This document shows positions 17,913 to 27,593 of a stretch of 64,000 nt of DNA, piece by piece. The DNA is from Clostridium sp. BSD9I1 (GTDB lineage: Bacteria; Bacillota; Clostridia; Clostridiales; Clostridiaceae), in NCBI RefSeq assembly GCF_900185645.1, contig NZ_FYAM01000006.1, positions 348,763-412,762 of the forward strand. Direction: 5' to 3'. The notes under the pieces were generated by a model. It did not search any database. It was not told the origin of the DNA and was given only the letters and a program-made list of their open reading frames with translations. The position numbers and the translations under genes were made by a program. Every line of letters starts with the position of its first letter. The first letter of the stretch is position 1.

Positions 17913-18653
17913 ATGAATTTACAATCAAAAGTAGCTTTAATTACAGGATCAGGAAAAGGAATAGGGAAAGCAATTGCAATAATGTTAGCTTCAGCTGGAG
18001 CAGATATTATTATAAATGATATAAGTATGAAAGATGCGGAAGAAACAGCGGCAGAAATAAAGGCAATGGGAAGAAAAGTAATGACTTCCAATGCAAATGT
18101 ATGTGCTAGAGAGCAGGTTGAACAATTATTTAATGACATAAAAACTCAGTTTGGAAGATTAGATATCTTAGTTAATAATGCAGGAATTACAAGGGATGGT
18201 TTATTCTTGAAAATGACAGATGAACAGTGGAACCAGGTTATTGATATAAATTTAAATGGTGTATTTTACTGTACGCAATCTGCTGCATTATTAATGAAAG
18301 AGCAAAATTCAGGAAAGATTGTAAATCTGTCTTCTATGGCTGGACAAGCGGGCAATGTAGGTCAAGTAAACTACTCAACTAGCAAGGCAGGAGTAATTGG
18401 AATGACAAAAACATTATCAAAAGAATTAGCTCGTTTTAATATTAATGTTAATGCAGTAGCTCCAGGAATAATAAAGACATCTATGACAGATGCAATTCCT
18501 GAGAAAGTAATGGAGGGAATGCTAAAACAAATTCCCTTAGGAAAAATAGGTTTACCTGAGGACATTGCTAAATTAGTTAAGTTTTTAGTGTCAGAAGATT
18601 CAAACTACATCACAGGTCAAGTTATAGCTTGTAATGGTGGGTGGTATGTATAA
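17913..18653 (+). CDS. SDR-family 3-oxoacyl/3-hydroxy acid dehydrogenase (FabG-like)
   Basis: A 246-residue classical short-chain dehydrogenase: TGSGKGIGKAIA cofactor loop (12-23), NNAG near 88, catalytic Ser (NLSSMAG) near 138, YSTSK (Tyr/Lys) near 151, and C-terminal NGGWYV. Related to FabG and acetoacetyl-CoA reductase PhaB. Lying directly behind the BKACE gene (47 nt) it probably oxidises a 3-hydroxy acid to the beta-keto acid the BKACE cleaves, rather than acting in fatty-acid synthesis. AGAGGTG site before ATG. Confidence 0.85.
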   Translation: MNLQSKVALITGSGKGIGKAIAIMLASAGADIIINDISMKDAEETAAEIKAMGRKVMTSNANVCAREQVEQLFNDIKTQFGRLDILVNNAGITRDGLFLKMTDEQWNQVIDINLNGVFYCTQSAALLMKEQNSGKIVNLSSMAGQAGNVGQVNYSTSKAGVIGMTKTLSKELARFNINVNAVAPGIIKTSMTDAIPEKVMEGMLKQIPLGKIGLPEDIAKLVKFLVSEDSNYITGQVIACNGGWYV

Positions 18654-18680
18654 TTACTAATATGTGGAAAAATTAGAACT

Positions 18681-18711
18681 GACACCTGTGATAAGTTATT
18701 TCATAGGTGTC
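18681..18711 (+). repeat. Intra-operon hairpin repeat, copy B
   Basis: GACACCT at 18681-18687 pairs with AGGTGTC at 18705-18711; loop and the following AGAATAAATAAGGATATTTC closely match copy A at 16884. Both copies precede a gene by 100-170 nt. Confidence 0.7.
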
Positions 18712-18878
18712 AGAATAAATAAGGATATTTCTTTCGTTTTATATGTATTTTATTCACATTAAAGTAAAAAAGCTTTAAAAATAATTATTGAAGTTTTCTA
18801 TAAATGGTAATCTGATAAAGGATAGAACAGAGTTTAACAAATAATATAGACTTAGTATTGAGAAAGAGGGGTATTACT

Positions 18879-20054
18879 GTGAAAAATCAAATGAGAAATG
18901 TAGTAATTGTGGCTTATGGAAGGTCGGCTATCGCACGTTCTGGTAAGAAAGGAGCTTTAAGAGAACTACATCCTGTGGATATAGGTGGTTTGGTGTTAAA
19001 AGGGATTCTAGAGAAAAAAATACCACAGTTAAATCCTTCAAACATTGAAGATGTTATTGTGGGCTGTGCTCAACAAGATTTAAAGCAGGGGTATAACATG
19101 GCACGTCTTATATCTGCTAGGGCAGGTGTTCCAGATAGTGTTCCGGCAATGACAGTTAATCGTTTTTGTTCAGCTAGTTTACAAGCTATTGCGCTTGCAG
19201 CAGGACAAATTGAGTCTGGACTCAATGATATCATTGTGGCTGGTGGAGTTGAATCAATGACGGCTGTTCCGATGACTTATGATAGGACAACTTTTCAAAA
19301 CGAATGGCTTGTGGAGAATGTGCCTGACCAATATATGTCTATGGGACTTACTGCAGAAAATGTAGCATCGCGTTATGAAATAACACGACAGGAAATGGAT
19401 GATTTAGCAGCACAAAGTCATAAACGTGGTGCAATAGCACAAGATGCAGGTAAATTTGATGATGAGATTATTCCTTTACCTGGCGTAGATGACGAGGGAA
19501 AGGAAATTATTTTTAAAAAAGACCAGGGAATTCGTCTTGGTACTAGCAAAGATTCACTTGCTGAATTAAAACCATGTTTCATTGAAAATGGTATTGTTAC
19601 AGCAGGAAATTCTTCGCAAACAAGTGATGGAGCTGCCTTTGTAGTTCTAATGTCTGAAACTAAGGCAAATGAACTTGGTATAAAGCCAATTGCCAAGTTT
19701 ATAGGATATGCAGTAACTGGATGTGAACCTGGTTACATGGGATTGGGACCTATATATTCAGTACCTAAGGTTATGAAAAATACAGGATTGTCAGTAAATG
19801 ACATGGACGTCATAGAGTTTAATGAGGCTTTTGCTGCGCAGGCTATTCCTTGCATGAGAGAGTTAGGAATGGATTGGGAAAAGGTTAATCCAAATGGAGG
19901 AGCAATAGCAATGGGACATCCGTTGGGCGCTACTGGTGCAGTTCTGACTTGTAAAGCACTAGGGGAGCTAAAACGAACAGGAGGCAAATATGCCCTTATC
20001 ACAATGTGCATTGGTGGTGGTATGGGAGCAGCAGGAATTTATGAAATGTGTTGA
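18879..20054 (+). CDS. Acetyl-CoA acetyltransferase (thiolase)
   Basis: A 391-residue degradative/biosynthetic thiolase with all catalytic residues: C97 in NRFCSAS, H347 in AMGHPLGATG and C377 in MCIGGGMG. The start is GTG 18879 with GAGAAAGAGGGG upstream; a TTG at 18858 would lie within that ribosome site. It would cleave acetoacetyl-CoA to two acetyl-CoA, regenerating the acetyl-CoA used by the BKACE. The CoA-transferase gene starts 12 nt after its stop. Confidence 0.9.
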   Translation: MKNQMRNVVIVAYGRSAIARSGKKGALRELHPVDIGGLVLKGILEKKIPQLNPSNIEDVIVGCAQQDLKQGYNMARLISARAGVPDSVPAMTVNRFCSASLQAIALAAGQIESGLNDIIVAGGVESMTAVPMTYDRTTFQNEWLVENVPDQYMSMGLTAENVASRYEITRQEMDDLAAQSHKRGAIAQDAGKFDDEIIPLPGVDDEGKEIIFKKDQGIRLGTSKDSLAELKPCFIENGIVTAGNSSQTSDGAAFVVLMSETKANELGIKPIAKFIGYAVTGCEPGYMGLGPIYSVPKVMKNTGLSVNDMDVIEFNEAFAAQAIPCMRELGMDWEKVNPNGGAIAMGHPLGATGAVLTCKALGELKRTGGKYALITMCIGGGMGAAGIYEMC

Positions 20055-20066
20055 AGGGAGACTTAT

Positions 20067-21371
20067 ATGAATTGGAAGGAAATTTATAAAAGTAAGCTTG
20101 TCAATTCGGAAGATGCTGCTTCTAAAATTAAATCTAGAGACAGAGTAGTTATAGGGCATGCAGCTGGAGAACCATCAGTATTAATTGACGCAATGATAGC
20201 TAATAAGGAGAACTACAGAAATGTAGAAATAGTTAGCTTTGTAATACTTGGTAAAGGTGAATATGCAAAGCCTGGTATGGAACAGTATTTCCATAGTAAT
20301 ACAACTTTTGCAAGTGGAGCTACTAGAGAAGCTATAGAGTCTGGAAGAGGAGACTTTATTCCTTGTTTCTTTTATGAAATTCCTAAGTTATTTAAGAAAG
20401 GATATTTACCTATAGATGTTGCCTTAATTCAGGTTAGTTCTCCAGATGAACATGGATATTGTAGTTTTGGAACATCGGTTGACTATATTAAACCTGCATC
20501 AGAATGTGCAAAAATTGTAATCGCAGAGATAAATACTAAGATGCCTAGAACCTTGGGAGATTCATTTATTCACGTATCAGAAATAGACTACATAGTTGAA
20601 ACGTCTCACCCAGTATTGGAACTTCCGTTGCCTAAAATTGGTGAAGTTGAGAGGGCTATTGGTCAGAATTGTGCATCTTTAGTAGAAGATGGTTCAACCT
20701 TACAACTTGGTATAGGAGCTATACCTGATGCAGTACTTTTATTCTTAAATGATAAGAAGGATTTGGGAATACATTCAGAAATGATATCAGATGGAGTAGT
20801 AGAACTAGTAGAAGCAGGCGTGATAACTAACAAAAAGAAAACTCTTCATTCAGGGAAAATAGTTGTAACTTTCCTTATGGGAACTCAAAAACTTTATGAT
20901 TTTGTTAATAATAATCCTGCGGTTGAAATGTATCCTGTGGATTATGTAAATGATCCTACTGTTATCATGAAGAATTATAAGATGGTTTCTATAAATTCTT
21001 GTGTACAAGTTGATTTAATGGGACAGGTATGCTCAGAATGTATAGGTTCAAAACAAATCAGTGGTGTAGGAGGACAAGTTGACTTCGTAAGAGGTGTAAG
21101 CATGGCGAAAGATGGTATATCAATAATTGCAATACCATCAACAGCTTCAAAAGGAAAAGTTTCAAAAATAGTTCCTTTCTTAGATCATGGAACGTCTGTT
21201 ACAACTTCAAGGAATGACGTAGATTATATAGTAACGGAATATGGTATTGCTCAGCTAAAAGGCAAGACTTTAAGAGATAGAGCGAGAGCTTTAATAAATA
21301 TTGCACATCCAGATTTTAGAGAAGAACTGATAGAAGAATTTAAAAATAGGTTTAAGTCTGATTTCAAATAA
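20067..21371 (+). CDS. Acetyl-CoA hydrolase/transferase family CoA-transferase (Cat-like)
   Basis: A 434-residue single-chain CoA-transferase resembling 4-hydroxybutyrate or butyrate:acetyl-CoA CoA-transferases. The catalytic Glu is E238 in GIHSEMISDG; GIGAIPDA and the C-terminal VTEYGIAQLKGKT are family signatures. GAAGGGAG precedes the ATG by 7 nt. Next to BKACE it likely moves CoA from the acyl-CoA product of cleavage to acetate, so that the free acid can leave or ATP can be made through acetyl phosphate elsewhere. Confidence 0.87.
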   Translation: MNWKEIYKSKLVNSEDAASKIKSRDRVVIGHAAGEPSVLIDAMIANKENYRNVEIVSFVILGKGEYAKPGMEQYFHSNTTFASGATREAIESGRGDFIPCFFYEIPKLFKKGYLPIDVALIQVSSPDEHGYCSFGTSVDYIKPASECAKIVIAEINTKMPRTLGDSFIHVSEIDYIVETSHPVLELPLPKIGEVERAIGQNCASLVEDGSTLQLGIGAIPDAVLLFLNDKKDLGIHSEMISDGVVELVEAGVITNKKKTLHSGKIVVTFLMGTQKLYDFVNNNPAVEMYPVDYVNDPTVIMKNYKMVSINSCVQVDLMGQVCSECIGSKQISGVGGQVDFVRGVSMAKDGISIIAIPSTASKGKVSKIVPFLDHGTSVTTSRNDVDYIVTEYGIAQLKGKTLRDRARALINIAHPDFREELIEEFKNRFKSDFK

Positions 21372-21449
21372 GCTGTGTAAAAATACTGTTTCTAATAAAT
21401 AATTAGTTCTTGAACATTAAAGATTACTTTAAGAATGGAGGTTCAAATT

Positions 21450-22757
21450 ATGGGCTCAATAGGATTGATATTAGGTATTATGATATTGATAATATTAGCA
21501 TATAAAGGAGTGGGAGCATTACCACTTACTATATTAGCAGGATTAGTAGTTATTATTACAAATAAAATGAATGTATGGTCAGCATTTTCAGATTTCTATT
21601 TAACTGGATATGTAGGGTTTATGAAAAATTACTTTTTGATATTTGCAGCGTCATCGCTATATGCAAAATTAATGGAGGAATCCGGAGCCGCAATTGCTAT
21701 TGGCTATAAATTCATAGACTGGTTTGGCAAAAAAAGAGCAGTAACAGTTATTTTCCTAGCAACAGCAGTATTAACATATGGTGGAGTAAGTTTGTTCGTA
21801 GTTATATTCGCTATAGCTCCTATTATAATGGTATTGTTTAAAGAAGGAGATATTCCAAGAAGAATTTCAGTAGGCTGTTTGACAGCCGGAGCATCAGGAT
21901 TTACAATGACAGCATTACCAGGAACCCCAGCAATTACAAATGTTATACCAACAAAATTTCTTGGAACAAGTTTAACAGCAGCACCAATAATGGGTATTAT
22001 AGCTTCTATTATGTTCATAGTTATGTCTATTTGGTATTTGAATTGGGAAACGAAAAGACTAAAGGATGCTGGAGAGCATTTTACATTTATACCTGGTACA
22101 GATGCTTCCAAGTATGAAATAGATAGAAGCAAGCTCCCTTCTACAATAACATCATTTATTCCATTGATTGTTATTATAGTTATGCTTCTTACAATGAAAA
22201 AAATAGTGACTAACTCAACTACATTAGTTGTATTGGCAATGGTTGTGGGCACAGCATTGGCATTGATTTTGAACTGGAATATAATATTAGACAAAAAGGC
22301 TGCAATAAACAATGGCTTGGGAGGCACTCTGGGTGCTTTAGCAGGACCGTGTGCAGTTGTTGGTTTTGGTACTATTGTACAAAATGCACCTGCATTCCAA
22401 GAAATAGTTAGTATGGTATTGGGCATGAACATGGATCCTTACGTAAAAGGTCAAATTGCAACAGCAGTTATTTCTGGTATAACAGGTTCATCATCAGGCG
22501 GGTTGACGATCACTCTTCAAACAATGGCAGAAACAATGAAGGCGTCCGGCGCAAATTTGGAAATTATGCATAGATTAATAGCAATTGCAGCAGGTAGCCT
22601 GGATTCACTTCCCCATTCAAGCGGACTTTTCTTGGTACTTGGATATTTAGGATTGAATCACAAGGAAGGTTACAGGTTTATAGGCATAACCACAGTTATT
22701 ATGCCAATCATAATTTGTGTGGTATTAACATCTGCTGTAATTATGATGGGATATTAA
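21450..22757 (+). CDS. GntP-family carboxylate permease
   Basis: A 435-residue membrane protein of the GntP/gluconate:H+ symporter superfamily with about a dozen hydrophobic segments; ALPLTILAGLVVI, GASGFTMTALPGTPAI and GSLDSLPHSSG are typical. The start at 21450 is used because TGGAGG lies 8 nt upstream; an ATG at 21435 overlaps that site. The family takes up gluconate, glycerate, 3-hydroxybutyrate and similar hydroxy acids. Inside this operon a hydroxy acid substrate would agree with the SDR and BKACE steps. Confidence 0.85.
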   Translation: MGSIGLILGIMILIILAYKGVGALPLTILAGLVVIITNKMNVWSAFSDFYLTGYVGFMKNYFLIFAASSLYAKLMEESGAAIAIGYKFIDWFGKKRAVTVIFLATAVLTYGGVSLFVVIFAIAPIIMVLFKEGDIPRRISVGCLTAGASGFTMTALPGTPAITNVIPTKFLGTSLTAAPIMGIIASIMFIVMSIWYLNWETKRLKDAGEHFTFIPGTDASKYEIDRSKLPSTITSFIPLIVIIVMLLTMKKIVTNSTTLVVLAMVVGTALALILNWNIILDKKAAINNGLGGTLGALAGPCAVVGFGTIVQNAPAFQEIVSMVLGMNMDPYVKGQIATAVISGITGSSSGGLTITLQTMAETMKASGANLEIMHRLIAIAAGSLDSLPHSSGLFLVLGYLGLNHKEGYRFIGITTVIMPIIICVVLTSAVIMMGY

Positions 22758-22875
22758 TTTTAATAGCAAAATATACATTGATTTACTTGAAGAATAGCCT
22801 AAAATTGAAACTAAACATTTATATGGGATATGCATATTGATGCACCTGTATTTATAAATTGAGGTGATAAATATT

Positions 22876-23529
22876 ATGACAAAAATACATACTTTAGAAG
22901 AGGCATTAAAAAATATTAAAGAAAATACAACTATTATGGTTGGTGGATTTCTTGGAGTTGGAACTCCTGAAACAATCATAGATGGATTAATTGTTAATGG
23001 AATTAAAAATCTAACAGTTATAGCAAATGATACTTCATTCCCTGATAGAGGAATAGGGAAGTTAATTTCCAATAAGCAAGTGAAAAAAGTAATTGTATCT
23101 CATATAGGTACAAACCCTGAAACAGGAAAACAAATGAATAGTAGGGAAATTGAAGTTGAGTTAGTTCCACAAGGGACCTTAGCTGAAAGAATTAGAGCTG
23201 GTGGAGCTGGGTTAGGAGGATTTCTTACTCCAACAGGTATTGGAACAATTATAGAAGATGGAAAGCAAAAATTTAATATAAATGAAAAAGAGTATTTGCT
23301 TGAGCTGCCTATTAGAGCAGATATAGCTATTATTTTAGGTGCTAAGGTAGATAAGAAAGGAAATATCTATTATGATAAAGCTGCTAGAAATTTTAATCCT
23401 CTAATGGCTATGGCCGCAGATTTAGTTATTGTTGAAGCTGATGAAATTGTTGAAGTTGGAAGTATTGACCCTAATGATGTTATGACTCCAGGTATTTTCG
23501 TTGACATTATTGTACAGGGGGGGAATTAA
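22876..23529 (+). CDS. atoD: 3-oxoacid CoA-transferase subunit A (AtoD-like)
   Basis: A 217-residue alpha subunit of family I CoA-transferase: [11 protein letters not shown] near residue 28 and [13 protein letters not shown] near 110 are the subunit signature. GAGGTG sits 9 nt before ATG 22876; the GTG at 22864 falls inside it. The beta subunit follows after 1 nt. The heterodimer would activate acetoacetate to acetoacetyl-CoA, linking the BKACE to the thiolase. Confidence 0.9.
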   Translation: MTKIHTLEEALKNIKENTTIMVGGFLGVGTPETIIDGLIVNGIKNLTVIANDTSFPDRGIGKLISNKQVKKVIVSHIGTNPETGKQMNSREIEVELVPQGTLAERIRAGGAGLGGFLTPTGIGTIIEDGKQKFNINEKEYLLELPIRADIAIILGAKVDKKGNIYYDKAARNFNPLMAMAADLVIVEADEIVEVGSIDPNDVMTPGIFVDIIVQGGN

Positions 23530-23530
23530 A

Positions 23531-24190
23531 ATGAATACATTACAAGCAAAAGAAGTAATTGCTAAAAGAGTTGCTAAAGAACTTAAGGATGGTTATGTTG
23601 TTAATCTAGGAATTGGACTCCCAACATTGGTAGCAGATTATGTACCAAATGATATAGAAGTAAATCTCCAATCTGAAAATGGTTTTGTAGGAATTGGACC
23701 AACTCCCAAAGAAGAAAAAGAAATTAAAAACTTAATTAATGCTGGAGGCATACCAGTTACAACAATGCCAGGGGCATCTTTCTTTGATAGTGCAACCTCA
23801 TTCTCTATAATTAGAGGAGGACACGTTGATGTTACGGTATTAGGCGCTTTACAAGTGGACCAGAAAGGAAATTTGGCTAATTGGATGGTTCCAGGAGAGA
23901 TAATACCAGGTATGGGAGGTGCTATGGATTTAGTAGTAGGAGCTAAAAAAGTGATTATCGCAATGACTCATACAGTTAAGGGTAAAGTGAAAATTCTAAA
24001 AAAATGTACTCTTCCGCTAACTGCACAAGGACAAGTAAATCTTATTATTACAGAAATGGGAGTTATGGAAGTTACTAATGAAGGTTTGCTCTTAAAAGAA
24101 ATAAATCCTGAATTTAGCGTGAAAGAAGTGCAAGAAGTAACGGAAGCAGACTTGATTATAGATGAAGATTTAAAATATATGCTGACATAG
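23531..24190 (+). CDS. atoA: 3-oxoacid CoA-transferase subunit B (AtoA-like)
   Basis: A 219-residue beta subunit with the catalytic Glu E49 in [11 protein letters not shown] and the GLPTLVADY and PGASFFDSA signatures. A run of seven G precedes ATG 23531 and overlaps the end of the A subunit, implying translational coupling. Last gene of the BKACE operon; a clean terminator lies 42 nt downstream. Confidence 0.9.
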   Translation: MNTLQAKEVIAKRVAKELKDGYVVNLGIGLPTLVADYVPNDIEVNLQSENGFVGIGPTPKEEKEIKNLINAGGIPVTTMPGASFFDSATSFSIIRGGHVDVTVLGALQVDQKGNLANWMVPGEIIPGMGGAMDLVVGAKKVIIAMTHTVKGKVKILKKCTLPLTAQGQVNLIITEMGVMEVTNEGLLLKEINPEFSVKEVQEVTEADLIIDEDLKYMLT

Positions 24191-24232
24191 TATGGAAAGA
24201 TAGTAATGATTGTAATAAGATAAGAACAGTAT

Positions 24233-24264
24233 AAATGATTTAGCAGTTTTTGCTAAATCATTTT
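24233..24264 (+). terminator. Terminator of the BKACE operon
   Basis: AAATGATTTAGCA at 24233-24245 pairs with TGCTAAATCATTT at 24251-24263, loop GTTTT. Confidence 0.85.
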
Positions 24265-24272
24265 GCAATTAT

Positions 24273-24359
24273 ATTTTCGAAATAGATAAAGTTGAGAAAA
24301 TTTTTGCTGATATAAAAGATAAATTTGGAATACTTGGCATTTTAATTAATAGATCCTAG
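24273..24359 (+). pseudogene. SDR gene fragment
   Basis: A short frame ends at the TAG 24357-24359 and reads EIDKVEKIFADIKDKFGIL then GILIN, matching the central part of SDR proteins such as the one at 17913 (EQLFNDIKTQFGRLDILVN). No start, no cofactor loop and no active site are present. It is a remnant of another SDR copy rather than of the intact gene. Confidence 0.6.
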
Positions 24360-24744
24360 TTTTATTTTCCTCAATACCTCTAAGATGAGAGTTTTAATTT
24401 TGACCAATATCTTTATCTTGTGATTTTTTTTCAAGCTACTCTAGCTGGTTTTTAAGTTTATGTTTTGCCTTTCTTAAGCGTGTCTCCAGAAGGTTCTTTT
24501 CCGCATACATATCTAATATAAACTTTGTCAGGGACATGCTTCTTTTTCTCATCTATCATATTATGACCTCAGTGTTCACATTTAAGTATTGAAGATAAGA
24601 GATGCATACCTTGACGATTTAATAATTAAAGAAACAAGAATCAGGTGTAAAGGGTGCTAGTCAATAAGAAAGGGTAAAATTTTAGGAAATATATTGGTGA
24701 TAAAACACAATCGATTTACAATTGCCATAGTATCTATTAAAAGA
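24360..24744. other. Degenerate stretch without intact gene
   Basis: On the minus strand about 24391-24552 encodes a helical, Lys/Glu-rich segment (SLTKFILDMYAEKNLLETRL) broken by stops, somewhat like small DNA-binding accessory proteins of transposons. The rest holds nothing recognisable. Confidence 0.25.
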
Positions 24745-24939
24745 CTACTGATTAATAATTTGTATTGGTGTTACAATAGGAACTGTATTGGCAAGCTCCA
24801 AAACATCTTTATTATACATTCTTATGCATCCATTAGATACTCTTGTACCAATCGATGCAGGATTATTTGTTCCATGTATTCCATAGTGAAGGATACTTAA
24901 TACCATCCATCTCACCCCAAAAGGTCCTCCAGGATTCAC
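24745..24939 (-). pseudogene. Truncated L,D-transpeptidase (YkuD) copy 2
   Basis: This 195-bp stretch is almost identical at DNA level to the 3' half of the intact gene at 31652-32071, with only a handful of substitutions, and ends with the same IINQ stop. It keeps the catalytic SNGCIRMYN but lacks the first ~75 residues and has no ribosome site before the GTG-like first codon. One substitution (IPHYG to ILHYG) changes a conserved position. A recent partial duplication. Confidence 0.8.
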
Positions 24940-25173
24940 CTAATGACTTGATACCTGAGTAAATATAAGCTTGGAATAAAATGCTTATAGTATTTAAAAG
25001 AAGTCCTTTGTATAATTGTAATATATTGCATAATGGCATTTGAGAGTCTAAAAATACAAAATAACTATGCTATAAGAAAAATGTGGACAAAGACTTAAAT
25101 TAGTAAGACCATAATTATGAAAGTAACATATAAGTTGTACTAAGTTAATAAAGTCAAGAGAATCAGTGGAATA

Positions 25174-25566
25174 ATGAAATATGTCTTCTATACATTGTTA
25201 AAAGCCAACGATTGTGAAGCACGATTAAAAGAAATTATTAATTATGGAAAATTATCAGAAATAGATGATGGAATGAAAATTGAATGCAAGTTGAAACTTC
25301 CAATTTTGATCCTGTTTATGTATATAGGAATGGCGCTATTATTTGGAGTGTATACAATAAAGGCAGCAGCTCTTTTTATAAATTATGTAGCAAGTTCATT
25401 TTCAAGTATAGTTAACGGTAAAAAAGATATATTTAATTCATTAATAGCATTACCAGTTTCTATTGTAATCATTTTGTTTGGCAAAGAAATAAGTAAATGG
25501 CAGAAAGAGAAAATAATCAGTAAGATGAAAACTACTTTACAAGTTTATAAAGAAGAAAATAAATAA
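25174..25566 (+). CDS. Small membrane protein of unknown function
   Basis: A 130-residue frame with two hydrophobic segments (about 45-70 and 88-104) flanked by Lys-rich tails. I do not recognise the family. The start ATG has only a weak GTGGA upstream, and the surrounding region is full of gene debris, so it could be the end of a larger decayed gene. Codon use is ordinary for the window. Confidence 0.45.
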   Translation: MKYVFYTLLKANDCEARLKEIINYGKLSEIDDGMKIECKLKLPILILFMYIGMALLFGVYTIKAAALFINYVASSFSSIVNGKKDIFNSLIALPVSIVIILFGKEISKWQKEKIISKMKTTLQVYKEENK

Positions 25567-25632
25567 AGTTTTAAGGCGTAAGGGTATGATATGACGACTT
25601 AACTATATCAAACTATTAGAATTAGGAATGAT

Positions 25633-25658
25633 GAACCGTACCATAACTAATGTAGACC
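25633..25658 (+). repeat. Direct repeat flanking the Bce module, left copy
   Basis: GAACCGTACCATAACTAATG plus TAGACC matches 22 of 26 positions with 30423-30448 on the other side of the four-gene Bce-type module. Confidence 0.5.
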
Positions 25659-25668
25659 ATAATAAAAC

Positions 25669-25720
25669 TATGAGTCTGTACCAATAGTATAAACATACTT
25701 TTGGTACAGACTCATAAAAT
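25669..25720. terminator. Bidirectional terminator after the Bce-type permease
   Basis: TATGAGTCTGTACCAA at 25669-25684 pairs with its exact complement at 25701-25716, T/A-rich on both flanks; it ends the minus-strand module that stops at 25737. Confidence 0.85.
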
Positions 25721-25736
25721 AAAGGCCCTTGTAATA

Positions 25737-27593
25737 CTAATCTGTCAGCTGCTCTCGCATTTCTGATAAATACTTACCTCTTATGAACAGGAAGTAGAGA
25801 ATTTGAACTAATAAAAAGCTTCCCATTACTAAGAATGCTGCACTAGTAACTTCCATTTCAAAGAGATTTTTTAGTGCAGTGAGGGCGAATGAAGAGTGAA
25901 TTACAGCCACTATAAAAGGAATCAGGAAAAGTGTTCCAATCTCAAAGGTAACTATCTTTTTAATTTCCTTATAAGTAAGACCAATCTTATTGAGCTGCAT
26001 GTATTTTCTTTTATCAGCTTCTTCATCCATGTAGAATCTGTTATATATAAAGCTTCCAGAGGCCACAAAGAATATAACCCCTATGAATATTGTTAAAAAC
26101 AGTAAGGTTCCGTAGCCTCTTTTTTCAGATTCATAGATATGGGACTTGGATAATAACAAGCTGAAACTGTTCTCTCCATACTTTTCTGCAAACCTGTCAT
26201 ATACTTCATAACTTTCAGCCCAATTATTTACTTGATAGATGTATATGGTTGTGGAAGTATCTTTGTCCGCAACTCTGTCAAACAAACTATTATTAACTAC
26301 GTAAACATCATTATTAATTACATATGTTAGCCTTGAGTCGGCTTTTTGGGTTACACTTAACAGGCTGTTTTCAATTTTTATTGACCCTCTTATTATCTTC
26401 CCATCCTCAAATGGAATTTGAATAGCCTCATTTTCATTTAAAGATAGAGGTTTAATATTTAATAGATCTGCTAATCCTCTATAAGTGCTTTCACTAATCA
26501 GAGTAAATATTTCATTATCCTTTGAAGTGTAGGTTGCGCTTTGAAATACTACTTTTTTATAATTATAATTTTCTTTTTTTAAAATATCTTCAAGAAAACC
26601 GGTCTCTTCAGCAACCATATCAGTTTTACCGAAAGTGGAGTAAACAAAAGCGTAAGGGTGTCTTTTTTCAATATTACCCAAGGTGTTTTTCCAAAATGCA
26701 AAACAGGTTCCTATAGAGGTAAAGGCTACTGTTGAGGTTATTGCTACAAGGAAAAACATTCTTGAATTGTCCTTTAATTTGTAAAACAGGTTTGAAATCC
26801 AAAGCAGGTTGGTATTTTTTAAATAAAGCTGTCGGTTTTTCTTTAAGAGCTTAATGAAAAAAACACTAAACTGTGAAAATAAGAGGTAGGTTGCAAAAAC
26901 AACCATTGCTACAACGGGCAGCATGATTTTTTCAAGATTTTCCTTTCTGGCAGTTAGGGACATATAGTAGCCAACCAGTAAAATTACAAGTCCAAGCAGT
27001 GCCAAAAGGCTGAAGGATTTAGGCTCGGGCTTAGGTGCTTTTGTGGCTTTAAGAAGCTTTAACACTTCATTTTCTCTTATAATAAAGGAAGTAAAAAGTG
27101 AAACTAAAACTCCCAGCAAGATAAAAGAAGTCAGAGTAATGATTATTGCTTTTACAGGGAAATAAAAGTTCAAGCTATTAAGATTAAAAAACTTCTCTAT
27201 GAGTCTTAAATAAATTTTTGAAAAAATCAATCCTAATATGATTCCGCTTAGGGTTGCGGCTGAGTTTATAATAATATTTTCAAGAAACAACATCTTGTGA
27301 AGCTGTTTTTTTGAAATACCGGTTATATATAAAATTCCAAATTCCTTATATCTGCTTTTTAAAAATACACTGATGGAGTAAAATACAAAGAAAGATAAAA
27401 ACAGATATGCAATAATTTCAGTTATGAAAATTGCTATGTTTATATAGGATTTTAACTGCCCCTTGTTTGGGTGAAATAGGAACATGGAAAAGGAAAAAAA
27501 TAACGCTGAGGATATACAAATGCTGAGAAAATAGGCAAAATAGGCTTTAGCATTTCTGGATACATTTTTATAGGTAAATTGATTAAATTCCAT
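25737..27593 (-). CDS. BceB-type ABC transporter permease (FtsX domains)
   Basis: A 618-residue permease with ten predicted membrane segments and a long extracellular loop between segments 7 and 8 (about residues 300-500), the hallmark of peptide-antibiotic resistance permeases BceB/VraG/YxdM. FtsX motifs such as YKEFGILYITGISKKQL and YMQLNKIGLTYKEIKKI are present. Its start overlaps the stop of the ATPase gene (ATG within 27591-27593), as usual for this pair. With the ATPase, kinase and regulator it would detect and remove bacitracin, lantibiotics or related peptides. Confidence 0.9.
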   Translation of the reverse strand: MEFNQFTYKNVSRNAKAYFAYFLSICISSALFFSFSMFLFHPNKGQLKSYINIAIFITEIIAYLFLSFFVFYSISVFLKSRYKEFGILYITGISKKQLHKMLFLENIIINSAATLSGIILGLIFSKIYLRLIEKFFNLNSLNFYFPVKAIIITLTSFILLGVLVSLFTSFIIRENEVLKLLKATKAPKPEPKSFSLLALLGLVILLVGYYMSLTARKENLEKIMLPVVAMVVFATYLLFSQFSVFFIKLLKKNRQLYLKNTNLLWISNLFYKLKDNSRMFFLVAITSTVAFTSIGTCFAFWKNTLGNIEKRHPYAFVYSTFGKTDMVAEETGFLEDILKKENYNYKKVVFQSATYTSKDNEIFTLISESTYRGLADLLNIKPLSLNENEAIQIPFEDGKIIRGSIKIENSLLSVTQKADSRLTYVINNDVYVVNNSLFDRVADKDTSTTIYIYQVNNWAESYEVYDRFAEKYGENSFSLLLSKSHIYESEKRGYGTLLFLTIFIGVIFFVASGSFIYNRFYMDEEADKRKYMQLNKIGLTYKEIKKIVTFEIGTLFLIPFIVAVIHSSFALTALKNLFEMEVTSAAFLVMGSFLLVQILYFLFIRGKYLSEMREQLTD

